From positions 8,676,120 to 8,740,119 of the forward strand of contig NC_061455.1 of NCBI RefSeq assembly GCF_022581195.2: a stretch of 64,000 nt of DNA, given 5' to 3'. Position numbers and translations under genes: made by a program. The notes beneath the pieces are model-generated. The model worked only from the letters and a program-made list of their open reading frames with translations, made no database searches and was not told the origin of the DNA. Positions 22,291-35,360 of the stretch are shown in pieces. Numbering within the stretch: position 1 is the stretch's first letter; every line of letters starts with the position of its first letter. The DNA is from Helicoverpa zea. Its lineage: Eukaryota; Arthropoda; Insecta; Lepidoptera; Noctuidae.

Positions 22291-25200
22291 CTTTAGCATA
22301 GACTCGAGGATTTTCCTCCATTATGTTGGTATATTTGACGAGCAACCCACTTTATGCCTAGCAGACTTTGAGACCTTGAAGTCGCGAAGGCCCGCTAGCT
22401 ACCTTATTAAAATGCGGGTTCCATTAAATTTTAAGATTAAATTGGTATATGTCTACCTAATGTTCCTTAAAAAAATACCTAATAGAATAAAAAATATATC
22501 TTAAGTAAACTCAAAAAGACTCTTTGTTCATGCGTTAAATCATATAAGTTCAAAAGATACAATGATCAATGAATAGCATTTGTAAATAATGACAAGAAAT
22601 ATTGGTGTAGCTAAGTGACACTTAATTTAAACGAAAGTGGCATCTTGTGCAGGTGATGAGTTGAAATGAAACGAGTGAAACTGAAGCGATGAATTTCATG
22701 TTTTATTTATGAATGAAGGGCCCTGAACCCTAGAAGTTATGTTTACATTTTGTCGGAGCGCTTTCAGCATAATTTTTTCGGGTTTCTTGTGATTATTTCA
22801 ATTTAATCCGTGGCTCATTTAATTTAAAATCACATTCATACGTAAATGGTTACAAAAAATATTATTATGACGCGTTAATACATTACTGATTAAATAAAGT
22901 TGAGAGTGGAAAGCGGATGAAATTAAAATAATCCTTCGCACTGCAATTTACACCCCTTGCTTACCAAGTAAATTCCTGGAAATATTATCTGTTTTGACAA
23001 CATCGAGAGAAATGCTCAAACACGTGCGAATTTTAAGCGATTTCGCGTTCGTCAATTTAAAATTGAAACACGTTCTCGAAACTAAACGCTTCCTAATTCC
23101 TATGATCTCAAATTATGATGGAAGGTCACGTAAATGTTTGCGATAATGTTTACTTAATGCATCTTTGATGTTCTCGCAAGGTTAGCGCCATTCAACTACG
23201 ACTACCAGTCTCTTCGGTGAAGCGTTACATCTGTCTTTACGATACAAACTGTTGTTGTACATCGTAGGACTGTTACACTCCTCCTCAGTGGGAGGGGGAT
23301 ATATGATAATTTTCCAGTCTCCAAAACTGAACTTTGATATGAACAGGTTTAATTATATATAGTTTGCTATCTATACGTGCTACATGTAGGTAAGTGTTGA
23401 TATATCCATCCTACATTGTTTCAAATTATCACTTCAATGGTAACAAATTAATTTGGTTTCTAAATAGGTTTTTTATCGCAGAGTTTAATATGTATTTATA
23501 CCCAAATGTTTTGGTTTTACACGTGACATATTTTGTATTTGTGGCGAGACAGGAAGGGTATACACGTTATATTGAAAATATCTAACATAGACCTTATTTA
23601 CGACAAAATTAAGATTGTAAATTGCTTGTTAATGTAAAGGCATGTGGACTAATGGTTGATGGCTTACAGTTTATGGAACAAACAAACAATTAATATAAAC
23701 AATTATTTGGAGTGTGTTGACAAAGGTCACGTCATATCGTTTTACAGAGTAGAAGTGTGAGTCACTCCTACCTACATGTCGAAAAGCTTCTATTGGAAAA
23801 AGCATGACTTTGATATTCTGCTGCTGAAATTAAATGCCCCATACATCATTAAATATTTTTTTTGGGTACTTGTTTGAATGTAACTTCACATGAAAAAATC
23901 GTTAGGTAGGATTTTCGTTTCATTCTTCAAGTCCTTTAAAATGTTTGATATGTGTCTGACATCTGATAACACTATCGATATTAATGTTTTTGACTAAATT
24001 CAAATGAGTCACAGGATAACTACGCATCTACATTTACCTGAAAGGTTCTCGTAAAATCTTATGACGAGTTTCGACCAAAAGTGCGCACATTAAATTCACG
24101 TAACATTCATCATTCATAGGTTTAGTGTACCTTGGCGTTCGGTGAGGGTGAGGCCATGTATGTAGATATTATAGCGCAGAAAAGTTACAATATGCTGCGG
24201 ACATTTTAGCAATGTTTTCACACAATTTGTAACGGTTTGCTAGAGCGAGTAGATCAGAAGAAACATTTGTGGACATCACAGAACCGCAACGTGTCGCCGG
24301 CCGAATCTCGCCTTATGCCAACATTCTCAATAACGTAGGGTAGTCGTATTGATAAATTGACTACCCTCGAATAGCGTGATAGGTACCTAAGTGAAACTGA
24401 CGTATAGTAGGTACCTGCTTCTACCCTTCTTATTCTTGTTTGTATTCGTAAATGACCCTCATAATAATAATAAACCAAACTGTCGGGGTTGAAGTGCCTA
24501 TGTTCAAGTAATGTTTGTGTTAACCAGTTACTAGAATCTATATACATTAAGTACCTAGGTACATTGTTTTTACCAGCAACAGGATTTGTTTTCTCTTTAA
24601 GTAACTATCTTGCACGTGCATACAATCAAAATGAGGTTTTATGATACATTTAGATATGAGAAAAGATAGAATTGAAATCTTTGATAAGGTATAGATAGGT
24701 AGGTATAGTAAATTTTATTGGTATCACAAAATAAAAACATTGACCTGTCTCACCCATTAGTTAACAAAGAGTAAAATAACAAGATTGTTAAATTCCAATA
24801 AAGCATAAAAAGTAAGGAGGCTAGAAAATCTTCCACTCACTACACTTCTTAGAAAATGGAACACGACAAAAATGATATAATAGTAGGTAGGTACAGTGAA
24901 AACTATGCAGTATTAACCTAGTCAGTGCATCCTGTCGTAAGATATCTCACCTTCAAACTATTTAACATCCAAATACATATTTTCACAGAGAATCTCAGCG
25001 AAGATGCAAAGAAGACAGATTCCCTTAGGAATACTTACTTATTCAGTAAACGAAGAATTCAGATAATTTAAATAATTTTTAGTTTGTTGTTAACTGAAAA
25101 ACAAAATAAAAGTTTTTTTCCTCTAGAGTTAAAATAAAGTTAAGTAAAATGAACTATATTTTAGGCGTGTAAAAAATGTTACTACAAAGTTTTCGTCAGT

Positions 25201-25726
25201 GTTCTTTGTCAGTTCTTTAATATTTAACTAATTCTACTTACTTTGAGATTATCAGTTAGTCGTGCTATGACGCGATGGTTAAACAGCCTTTCGTGTGTTT
25301 CTTCCATAAAAACAGTTTGGATTTTATATATGAACTGCGTCACGTGAATGAAAAAAGTTTGAAATTATGTCGAAAAACTAGTCACAGGACTTAATATCGA
25401 TTTAGACCGTAGAATCTATCATATCTTTAAAAATGTACATGCGGAACGTACCGTACGTGACTTCCGCTGGACCGTTTTTTTTTTAATCAGGGTAGTCAGG
25501 TGAAACATGAACTTTTCGAAACTTGAAAAGTCATCAAAGAGTCACAAAAAATCGATTATGAATTGGAGTGGTCTCTTTTACCATTCAATTCAAAGTGTAA
25601 TATTGTGTTTGCGCACAAATTGATTGGTGTTTGTACGCGGTATTTGAAACAAGGGGAACCGTATCTATGCCACAGTTCATAATAATTTATATTCCTACCT
25701 ACTTACTGAGCTATTTTCTTTTTACG

Positions 25727-25734
25727 TGACGTCA
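25727..25734. promoter_or_regulatory. CRE palindrome TGACGTCA (2 of 3)
   Basis: Perfect CREB/ATF-type site in the context ACGTGACGTCATC. Confidence 0.3.
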
Positions 25735-27516
25735 TCATTTAAGTAGGGATAAATAGAAACTTGATACCTAACACTCAGAAGGAGTTTAGGTTTCATCTAT
25801 TCCGTAGATGACGACACCAGAGCGGGAATAGGAGTTATGTATGTTTATTTTAGGAAAATAATAAAAGAGGCAGTCATTGTTTCTCTGATAAAAAACTCAT
25901 TTTTGGTACTGCACCTAATTTAATAATTTTTGGTACACAATTACTTTGCAGGAAAGTTCAATTTATAAAATATTACCAATATATTATAAGCCTCTCGAGG
26001 TAGCATAGGAAATCTATCCATTAGGGGGAAAACAGTCGAGGTGATGTCATGTCAGTGAGACATAAAGTAGACTATGTATAATACTGTATTATTAAATATA
26101 CATAATACCAAAGATTTTCAGAATCAAAAAGACAAGGAAACAACTTCAACAAATTACGAATCTGGAGGAAAACTTCGTGAGGAAATCTCAACCATTAGGT
26201 TATTCCCTGACGCTTGGGTGTGTTTGCCACATTTTCTCAATAAACAGTATTTGCACATTACATAAATGCATTCTAAAATATGGCTGCAGAGCATTTGCTC
26301 AAGAATATTCAATGGAACAAACAAGTAATAATCAGGGAGCGAGTTCCCTAGGCGATGTTTGCGCGCGCTTACTCCGCCCTGGAGCCTACAATAGGAATGT
26401 TTTGTTGGTTGTTTGATTTCAAGTTTAATTCAATAGACAAATGAACAATTATTAATACATTTGATAACTGAAAAAGCTACGGATTTCTATTCCCTTATAA
26501 TCGTTTAGCAATCATATGACGTCTTCTCTCAACATCATCAAAAAATCCCTGTGATATATTTATTGGAGCTAGAAAAAAATATGTCAACGACCTCCAAACT
26601 ATTTGTACGAGCGCGACAACATATTAACAGAATTAAAATACACTTGCGGCAGAAGTAAGTAGCACAGTAAGATGACAAAATAATTTGAATTGTATGTTCC
26701 CTAATTTATTCGGCCTTATGTGATGTGTGGCTGTAATTGTGAGCCAGTCTGTCTCTATGCTACTCAGATACACGTGAGTATACATGACTCAATACTACAC
26801 ACATGCACGAAGTATACAATTGAGTGAGTATAAACATCCATCGCTCTCAATAAAAGATTTTATTTTGACAACTTGACAACAAGCGCTTTACATTCGAATG
26901 GGCTGCGAAGTAATGTTAACTATAATAAAATTTAGTAATGTATACCCCTATAAATTACACTATGTTTATAGTACATTATAACTGTTTGAAAATTAACCTC
27001 GAGGACGTAGGAAAACAAATGATAAGATAATTTTCTTTCCTTTCGTAATCATGTAAGACTGAATTATGTTTGCTAAGATTTATTGTATTATTAAAACCTA
27101 GTACCTACTTTAGATTGAAATGCTCTATATTTTAAGATCGAAATAGTTTGAAATTCCAATGCGTTAAATATTCGAAGAAACAGTCACGAACCGAAATATG
27201 AATGCACACTCGCATTGATATTTAAATGTTCTTTTTGTATTGCTGGCGAATGTTTACAAACTGAAATACATATTTATGTAATACGGCTTCGAGTATTTTA
27301 GGAATCGATTTTGAAAGATGAAATATATCCATTCACGTGTTGGTAAGATGCGTTAGTGTGTCATGTCTAATAACTTCTGAGGAATGACATCACTGACTAG
27401 ATTATGTCATATTTATATTAATGCGTTCGTTCAAGGCCTACGAAACGAGCTAGCTGAAACGACTGGGGAGGGAGAAAGTATTATAATAGTATTACTTAAC
27501 GATGAGGACAGGATTG

Positions 27517-27524
27517 TGACGTCA
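27517..27524. promoter_or_regulatory. CRE palindrome TGACGTCA (3 of 3)
   Basis: Third perfect site within 5.3 kb. CATAAAAAG follows about 38 bp downstream (near 27,558) and could serve as a weak TATA element. Confidence 0.3.
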
Positions 27525-27989
27525 TGTGCCATTTAGATGGTCTGTGGGCACTTCATGCATAAAAAGTAGGTTGAAGCTCTCGTCGGGGATAGAAACCTAC
27601 AGGAATACCTGCCTATGCATGTTGAAAATGAGTATCGGCACATACTAATATTTCCTTTTACATGTTTCTCTGAGAGAGCTTTAGCTATTGTCCTATTCTA
27701 ACAAAATATAACTTTGGCACTCTGAAGTTAGTAATTTGACGTCTCAAGAATGCGTAGTAGTGTTTTGTTAATCCACTTGAAGTATTGGTAAGTCACTTGT
27801 AGCTCCAAATAGGTTCGTAAGCAAGCTGCAGTTGTTAAAATAAATTAACAACTACTTACAGCTACTACGTATGGACTTCAACAAAATGGTAATCTTTTCA
27901 TCAGTTAAAATCAGTCACATAACTATACCTCAGTTCAAACAATTTAATTAACATAAATCATATAACATAATGCTTTCCTGACCACATTC

Positions 27990-28002
27990 GAAAGTTCTAG
28001 AA
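27990..28002. promoter_or_regulatory. Heat-shock-type element
   Basis: GAAagTTCtaGAA, three perfect alternating 5-bp HSF units. A single occurrence may be chance. Confidence 0.25.
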
Positions 28003-28565
28003 CATTTGAAACGTCCTAGAAAAACAGAGCACTTGTCTATATTATTGAAAGGTTAATGATGCGTGACCAACGTCAATTTGGTAAACATCGCTCATGGCTA
28101 CTCTGTAATAAACTCGAGCATTACCTACATTCATAGTTAGAAGCCGGTTAACACCCGATATTTTAAAATGAGTCATTATGGAATCATGATAGAATGATCA
28201 AATTATTCAAATTACCTACGTAAACTTTTGATTTTAATATTGTGTAACATCTAGCTGTGGCCTGTAGTTTCAAACGTGTCATCATATCGATGAGGCTACA
28301 TTTCAACTATCATGAAGTTATTTTACCGTAAACGTATGCAAAACTTCGAAAGTAAAACCCAAAGGCAGATTTAAAGAAACGTGTTGATAATATTTTATTT
28401 GTATGTTCGATTCCAGTAACCTTGGTATCAATCTAGAGATTATGGAAAATTACATCGTCAAAAATAAATAAAAGCACTTTCAGTAATGAATTTCTAAAGT
28501 GATGTCACCGAGTTTACTCGGTAGCTAGCCTTTGTATGAAACTTACGTTCGTATCCTATATTTCT

Positions 28566-28579
28566 GTTGCCATGGCAAC
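28566..28579. promoter_or_regulatory. Perfect RFX X-box
   Basis: GTTGCCATGGCAAC is the fully palindromic form of the X-box bound by RFX factors, which in animals control cilium genes. On the minus strand the donor-like GATACGAAC|GTAAGT follows within about 30 bp, so a short leader exon is possible. No ciliary coding exon was found in the window. Confidence 0.45.
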
Positions 28580-30929
28580 AGCGCGTTCTATTCGCAACAA
28601 TATTGCTATAAGTAATTATTCTCGTACAGTTGATGCGATGTTATCATAATACATACACTACGTTAAAATAATGGTTGTTATTAGTGTACTACACCACACA
28701 TTAATTAGTAGAAGCATCAAATATTATACCAAAATACGTAATACAGTTTATAATCTACAGTTAACCATGTACAAAAAAATCTTTATGATACGTGTGATTA
28801 ACATATTGAGTTGCTGAAATAGGCGGATGACCCAAAATAAAAAAATTGCGATAAAGGCAGGAGGATGAGGATGATGATGATAAAAATACGGATGAATATT
28901 TGTTCTATGGGATAAATTAAATGTTTTAGGTCTTTCAACCGCATCCCGGGGGCACTTCTTACCGTACTTGGATAAAACAAAAGATTTTGCAAATCTGTTC
29001 ACCAATATTGGGGCCTATGCAAACCGATATTATTTTTCCCTTATATTATTCTCAGAATAGGTAATTATAGATCAAGTACTTAACTGAATGTAAATAAAAC
29101 ATCCGGGTAAATAAAAGTTAAATGATAAAGATGCAAGCATATTGAATGCGTACTAATATTATAACGTTGGAGAGTTTATTTGTATGTTACGTGTTGTAGT
29201 ATCTGAAACCACTATGCTAATTTGAAAAAAGTATTTCTGTGTTAAATAGCTCATGTATTGAGAAAGGCAACAGGCTAGTTTTATTCAGAAGAAGGTAAAC
29301 GCTACTAAACTATTGTTGAGTCCGACATTTGAGCTGCTTAGTTAAAGATTACCGTACAATTAATTGATAAATTAACAATTAAAGATCTAATATATGTATA
29401 CATGGGATCATAATTTGACTGATTTGTGATTTAAATTAGATACAAAATTGATTAAACACATGTTCTAATTAATAATCTGAACAAAATGAAAATGTCATTA
29501 GCATAACCAATTACTCTAATGTGTATGCTTCATATACAATGACTAGCATTGTTAGTTCCATATGGTATGGTCACTACTTTTATTTTCTAGTAGGTAATTG
29601 AGGTGACTAATTATGTCAATGTGTTTATTTTTGGTTAATCACTCAGTGATCATTACCAGACGATTTGACTTAGTAATCTAATTCAAAATTGTCAATTGCG
29701 TTTCCCCTTTTATTCCAAATAATCAATTTCCTCTATATGAGAAATCTACTACATAGGTATGTAAATTCTATTCTACAATAAATCTAAAACGTTCAATGAT
29801 CTTCTTCAAAAACAAAATATTCTTGGCACAGCGTACCAAATAGCAGAACAAAAAAAAACGCATCAAGAATCCAAAGATCGAATAGTTTTGTAAGAGTAAC
29901 AAGTTTCTAGTGTATCGCCCACAAGAATCAGTTAACTGAGCGTTACGACAGAAAAGAGAAAGCTTATCAAATAACTATGCTTATGCGTAAATTCTAACGA
30001 ATCCGATGGCCCTGGGACGCGTCACGCCCTACGAACAGCCGTTAGTTAAACTGGTCGTGTTTGAGGCTTGTATCAGATAACTATTACATACTATGCCGTC
30101 ATACTCGAGGATTACCTACGAATATTTATTGTGTGAATGTTTTGTGAAGGTACCCTCAGTACTCAATTCCATACTACCGTTTAGGGTCTTGTTTTTTTTT
30201 TTGTTATAATGTTTATCTAAAGCAAAACAAGTAACTCATAATGGATTTGTAACAAAAATTTCACAATACCCACACCTCCTATTAAAAGCCACACTTTTGG
30301 TGATATCGACTATACATTACTCATGTAGATAAGCTAATTTATTAGTAATACTAACTGGAATAAATCACAACGTGAAACATTCAACCAAACAAACAGGGTC
30401 TGTTTACCAAAGGCGGTTAACGAACGACTAACATTAACGATTCTTAAGTTATTGCGATACAAAGTTCTATTCATGTGGAAACCACACATACATAACACAC
30501 GTCTGATATAAGCTACATAATCTCCCGATAACAACTACCTACTAAAGCGCAACTTTGATATCTATTGCTAATCGCTTTTATAACTAGGAATCGAACCGCA
30601 ACTAAAACGCAACGGCATTTTAAACGGTAGCTGTTTGCACAACTTGGTTCATTATAGGTTAGCTTTTTTTCTAAAATAATATAACTTATTGGCGGCAAAA
30701 TGTTGAGCAAATAAAGAAAAATTACAAAAGTAGATAAGCTTAAAACTAACTTAAACAAACCTACGCATAATGACCTTGACACACTACCTGAAAAGTGGCG
30801 TCGCTGCGATTATTTACATTCACTATGAACAGAAAACTGCATCGAAGACAAAAGTCCCTGGAGCGATTCAGTACCACCAGTAGATATTATCTAAAAATTA
30901 CGAGTGTGCAATCTAGAGCGACCTTGGTG
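28580..30929. other. Non-coding, nothing supported
   Basis: AT-rich. An open frame on the minus strand at 28.75-29.0 kb contains unremarkable residues and no domain I recognise. Confidence 0.4.
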
Positions 30930-31660
30930 ATTTTCGCGCGACGAAAAGCTAGGTTAATTCACGTTTTCACAATCGGCGCACAATTGTATGGCAATAGGCA
31001 CGTGGTGTGGTGGTGCGATACAGGCGGCGCGCGCGGCGTTCTATGGTGGACTGGTGGCTTAGCACCACGGATGGGATGGGGTCGGGGCCGTCCAAACACT
31101 GCACTACCTACTCCACTAGTATGTCTCCGCCACGATATAAACACGGACGATCATTCCGACGACAATTCTCGAGATATTTTCGTTGTGCTGGTTACGTATG
31201 CTAATGTAACTCAAACCGTATGAAGGATTTCTATTGTGCATGACAAACTCATTGTAGGTATTGTCGTTCTAATTTATTTTATGTTTGTGTTAATGCTGTA
31301 TTTTATAGCCAAAGTGTAGTTATTGACTTTTCACGCTGGTATTGGTATCAGACCAATATAGCACGTTCGGGGAATTCGCTCGATTTATTAATGTATTTTT
31401 CGTTTCTATGTAATTGTGGAGTAATTATTTTATTGTGGGACATGTAGTTTTAGCTGGTGTCAGTTGCGTCAGTGTCGGCGCGATGCGTCATCGTGGCGGC
31501 AGCGGGGCGCGACCCACGCGCGACGCTCTCTTGCCGGCTGTCGCTCGCTAGCTCATCGCTCGCTAGCTCAACACTACTTGCGCTACGTAATTTTCCTCGC
31601 ACGTGTTTGACACACTTTATATTTGGTGTGGATTGCCGTCTATACGCGGCGCGAATTTGA
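30930..31660. promoter_or_regulatory. CpG-rich, promoter-like region
   Basis: Two GC/CpG-rich blocks (about 30,940-31,130 and 31,455-31,660) stand out against the AT-rich surroundings. Each holds an E-box, CACGTG (near 30,999 and 31,599). Initiator-like TCAGT words occur at about 31,459 and 31,468 on the plus strand, and AATATAAAG lies on the minus strand near 31,620. The open frames across the GC-rich blocks overlap on both strands, as expected from low stop density. A transcription start with a non-coding exon is likely; its direction is undecided. Confidence 0.4.
31541..31570. repeat. 15-bp tandem duplication
   Basis: TCGCTCGCTAGCTCA occurs twice in immediate succession inside the CpG-rich block. 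Confidence 0.8.
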
Positions 31661-32101
31661 CGTTTATGAACGACAAATCGCATATGAAGAACGTAGCTTT
31701 GCATAAATTTTTTGAAAGCTCTCGCTGAGCTGAATATTTAAATCCATTGGCGCCCTGTATATATACTGTAGTCTAATTATCAACTTTGATGTTCCTAATG
31801 TATGTTGTTTTGTTTTTTTAATCAATCGTCATACAACATTTTGTCCTTGTCATTGAATCAGAAAATCGTGTCTCATGGTCATGTCATGTGTTATGATAAC
31901 AAATTAATAAATATTAGGCTCCAGTATTGTTTTTCACTTTTGTCAAGAAAGAGGTTATCAATTGAGTTTTACAATTAAATGCCGATTTTTCAATCGCCAA
32001 ATTACTTTTATCTGAAGAATATGATTGACGTTTTGACAGCTTTTGTACGGAAAATATGTGAAACCGCTAGATCCATTCCACAGATAAAAGTTAACTGATG
32101 A

Positions 32102-32277
32102 TTAAAGGGCTTATTATACTTGACTAAATTGAGTAGCCTACTAAGGATTGTCTAATTAGGTTTCTAAATTATTTAGTAAGAAACCTACCTTCCTAAATGC
32201 GATTACATTTGTCTGAATTTAGTGACTGAATCATTTAGTGGACTGAATTTAGTCAAGTGTAGGTAATAAGCCCTTAA
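32102..32277. mobile_element. 176-bp MITE, TTAA-flanked
   Basis: The ends are inverted copies: TTAAAGGGCTTATTA then ACTTGACTAAATT on the left, and AATTTAGTCAAGT then TAATAAGCCCTTAA on the right. Both outer edges read TTAA, as expected for a piggyBac-type non-autonomous element, although one extra A on the left leaves some doubt. No coding content. Confidence 0.6.
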
Positions 32278-33043
32278 CCAATGGGCCCTAGGTTTACTAA
32301 ATTACTAAATAGTTTACTAATTAGAAAGGTACCACCAGAAGAAATACTCTCTCATTAGATCAAAAGTCACAAATTAACTAATCAACATAAGTTCCAACAA
32401 TTAGATTGATTACCAGTAAGGCAGCAAGAAGTTCTCTCCGGCCTCGCTCGTCAGGGAAGTAAAAAGTGCGCAATGAGAAAAAAGTTTTATACAGAACGAT
32501 CATTGGGCTTCCTGATACCAAATACAGATTTCGTACACTTGCCGTCAGCAACAAAATTCTGAGCACAGGTACCTAATTACGCACATGTGGCCCCCTCCCT
32601 CACACACCCATCAGCCCCTAAAATATTTATTTTATTCCAGGTTTTCAGTACTTTTTGATGTGTTCATCTGAGAACAACTGTCTATCAATGTGGTTCATGA
32701 GATATACCCTGGTGACTGGCGAGCGGATAGATAGGTCTTGTTTTTCCCTTTGGACATTGAATACTAGAAACATAGTTCTTATACAGTTGTTAAGAATTTA
32801 CGGATCAAACTTATATGAATTATTTGCAAAAAGCACTCATACTTACACATTTTCCGAGTATTTTACTTTCTACGAAAAACTCATACTTATATTCAGTTTT
32901 CGGATTCAATTGATATCTTCGTTTGCAGAACGAAAATTGGTGTAAGAACGATATAAATGCGTTCTTGGAAAAATAATCATTTGTGAACAAATCAGAATAC
33001 TGTGATACAGATATAAATAAATATTGTTATTTTACCTTCCTAC

Positions 33044-33318
33044 GACGACCTCGATGGCGCAATGGTCATCATGCCGGACCGCCGAATCTGAGGTCCCGGG
33101 TTCGATTCCCGGTTCGGTCGACATTTGTGTGATGAGCATGCTTGTTGGCCGTGGTCTGGGTGTTATGATATGTATTTATAAATATGCATGTATGTAGCTA
33201 TATAGCTACATGCATGCTAGTTTATCAGTTGTGTTAGCACCCATAACACAAGTTAATAAATAACTTACCATGGGGCTAACTGACCGTGTGTGAAAAGGTG
33301 TCCCGACATTATTTATTC
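33044..33318 (+). mobile_element. tRNA-derived SINE, full length
   Basis: The head has box A TGGCGCAATGG (33055-33065) and box B GGTTCGATTCC (33099-33109), the internal RNA polymerase III promoter. A body follows with TGTTGGCCGTGGTCTGGGTG, a palindrome around GTAGCTATATAGCTAC, and the tail GGGGCTAACTGACCGTGTG, ending in an AT-rich run. It is a common moth SINE type. The acceptor stem of the tRNA-like head is not paired, so it is not a working tRNA. Confidence 0.8.
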
Positions 33319-33809
33319 TTCCAGTTCATAGTAATCTGGTTTAGATCAGAAGGTTACGTATCCTACTTTCCTAAAGTTGTCTGTGGACAAGCCTAAGCCT
33401 AGACAATTTGTTTTTTACTGTCCTTAATAACTTGCCTGTCCCTTGAGTCATAATGTGATAGGTACACACCGATTGCTGAACTATTGTGTCTGCATCTTTG
33501 ACAATAAGTGTTAATTAGTTAAGTTGGAACAAATTTCTGATGTCACAAATGCTTATATTGTTTTAAGAAATAATTTCTGTGTCGTTCCTACGTCGAATAA
33601 TAAAAGAATGTAGGCAGAAGTAAGATGCATAATTAAACAAACATTATCATTATATTAGATATTAAAAGCATTAAACCGTAAATTTATAGAATGATAAAAA
33701 TATGATTATATAACGTACAATGTGTTATTTTACAAAATGTTTTGTGTAGTTATGTACATACTGTATCTGTTTAAATATTGTCTTCCTTATTTATGGCAAC
33801 CCAATGCAG

Positions 33810-33900
33810 GATACGTTGAATTGAACGTTTTTGATTTCACAGCTAATGATTTTGTAATCTTTCGAGCAAGATTCCGTCACTCGGGGAAAAGTGAAAATGG
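33810..33900 (+). CDS. Candidate coding exon, unknown gene
   Basis: Between a CAATGCAG acceptor and a GGTAAAC donor, one frame reads GYVELNVFDFTANDFVIFRA and then FRHSGKSENG without stops, entering and leaving in phase 2. A second exon-like piece at 34184-34249 (TTTTTTTTTAG acceptor; SGYVDFYWNFGIKIYLRSS) lies downstream, but its phase does not fit the first. I do not recognise the product. It could be a decayed gene, or chance. Confidence 0.25.
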
Positions 33901-35164
33901 GTAAACATTTTTTTTTATTCAAAAATGTTTTTGACATCGCTTTGAAGAAAATAAGGTAAAATAAAGGATATCTTCTTATAATCTTTGTGAAATGTGGGTA
34001 GAACAAAAATATTTCTCTTAGCAACTCCTTTCTGTTTACTAAATTACAAAATATTATAATATTGAAATGAAATATTGTACTTTTGTAAAAAAAATTAGAA
34101 AATAATACCCAAGCTTAAAAAGAAAATATTGGTTAGGGTGTTTAGGGTCGACAACCCAAACATTATTTTTAATTTTTTTTTAGACTCAGGATATGTGGAT
34201 TTCTATTGGAATTTTGGGATAAAAATTTACTTACGATCAAGTAATCCAGGTATAACAAAATTGATTCAGCTTAAAGTTCAAATAGGTAACGAATCCGAGA
34301 ATTACTTAAATATGTAGGTATGTTTTAATTGGCACATTTATTGACCCCAACATATTGTCGGAATATAAAACAAGATATTTTTATAACATGATTCTTATGG
34401 TATACAACATAGATCAAGGAAATGTGTTGAATCGGGCATACTAAAATGCGGTTACCACTGTGAGAACCGTTTGATAGCTGTAAACAGATTATTGAGAGGG
34501 TTAACATGACTATGAAAAGCAAAGGGCTCAAGAAGGAACGTGATTCAAGGAAGAAAGGTTGATCCTTCCGTGCCTTTTACGCATAAATCCCAGTATGTTT
34601 TTCTATTGATTGTGATTCGCGTCGGATGTACTTTAAGCTGTAGATTTACACCGTATACACGTGTAGCGCTATATTTGTACTTATAAACAGAAGACTATCT
34701 GTTTCCCTCTGTTCTACCTATGTCTGGGAACTCCTTCCTATACTCTGATAAAAAACCAATGTCTTTTCTCAGGTTCCAGACTAGGTGCTTACCATTCGAA
34801 TCGGTGTAATAGTTTTGTCGTGGAAACGCGACAGATAGTAATTTGCTATTTCTAACATTAAAATAATAAGGAAAGGATAACCAATATTTACTTTACCCTT
34901 TCCCACGTACATTAAATTCATTGGTTCAAGGATAACCATACAATAAAAGTAACACACGTTCGTTATTTACCTACGGCATGAGTAATCCAAAACTATGAAA
35001 CTAATGACTATATCATAAACTTTATTGATGGTATTGTTACGGCTTTTTCCGTGAATATTAGACGAAAGTTATTAGGAAGGTCGTGGAAACCATTATTTGT
35101 TTATGTCGAAAACTTCATTTTATATAGCTCCCGAGGAATAGTTCTGTTAATTTCCTTCTAGTCA

Positions 35165-35360
35165 TTATTTGCCTAGCCTTTTCCCGAATTATGTTTGGGT
35201 CGGCTTTCAGTCTTACCTGGACGCAGCTGAGTGCTAGTGTTTTACATGCAGCGACTACCTATCTAACTTTCTCAGTGACCCGGGTAACTCGATACCCCTT
35301 GTTAAGACCGGTTTTCAGACTCTGGCTTCTGACTATCCGTAACGACTGAAAACTTGTTCA
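35165..35360 (-). mobile_element. Degenerate SINE body
   Basis: Reads, in reverse, the body of the SINE at 43,297 with many substitutions: AGCCTTTTCCC, TTTGGGTCGGCTTTCAGTC and ACCCGGGTAACTCGATACC. An old insertion. Confidence 0.65.

Larger units (their letters stand above)
21306..28560. other. Long non-coding stretch
   Basis: Seven kilobases of AT-rich DNA with no supportable exon. The only items I would single out are three perfect CRE palindromes and one heat-shock-type element, listed separately. It may be intergenic or intronic. Confidence 0.45.

Noticed and set aside
24041..24092. Minus-strand ATG frame ending at a GTAAAT donor
   Set aside because: 17 codons with no upstream signals; chance is sufficient.
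30795..31223. 142-codon plus-strand ORF
   Set aside because: Overlaps other open frames on both strands in CpG-rich DNA, has low-complexity Arg/Trp/Gly content and no domain; promoter-like sequence explains it better.
33044..33118. tRNA gene, from its A and B boxes
   Set aside because: The acceptor stem pairs for only four bases, and SINE body sequence follows directly; it is a SINE head.
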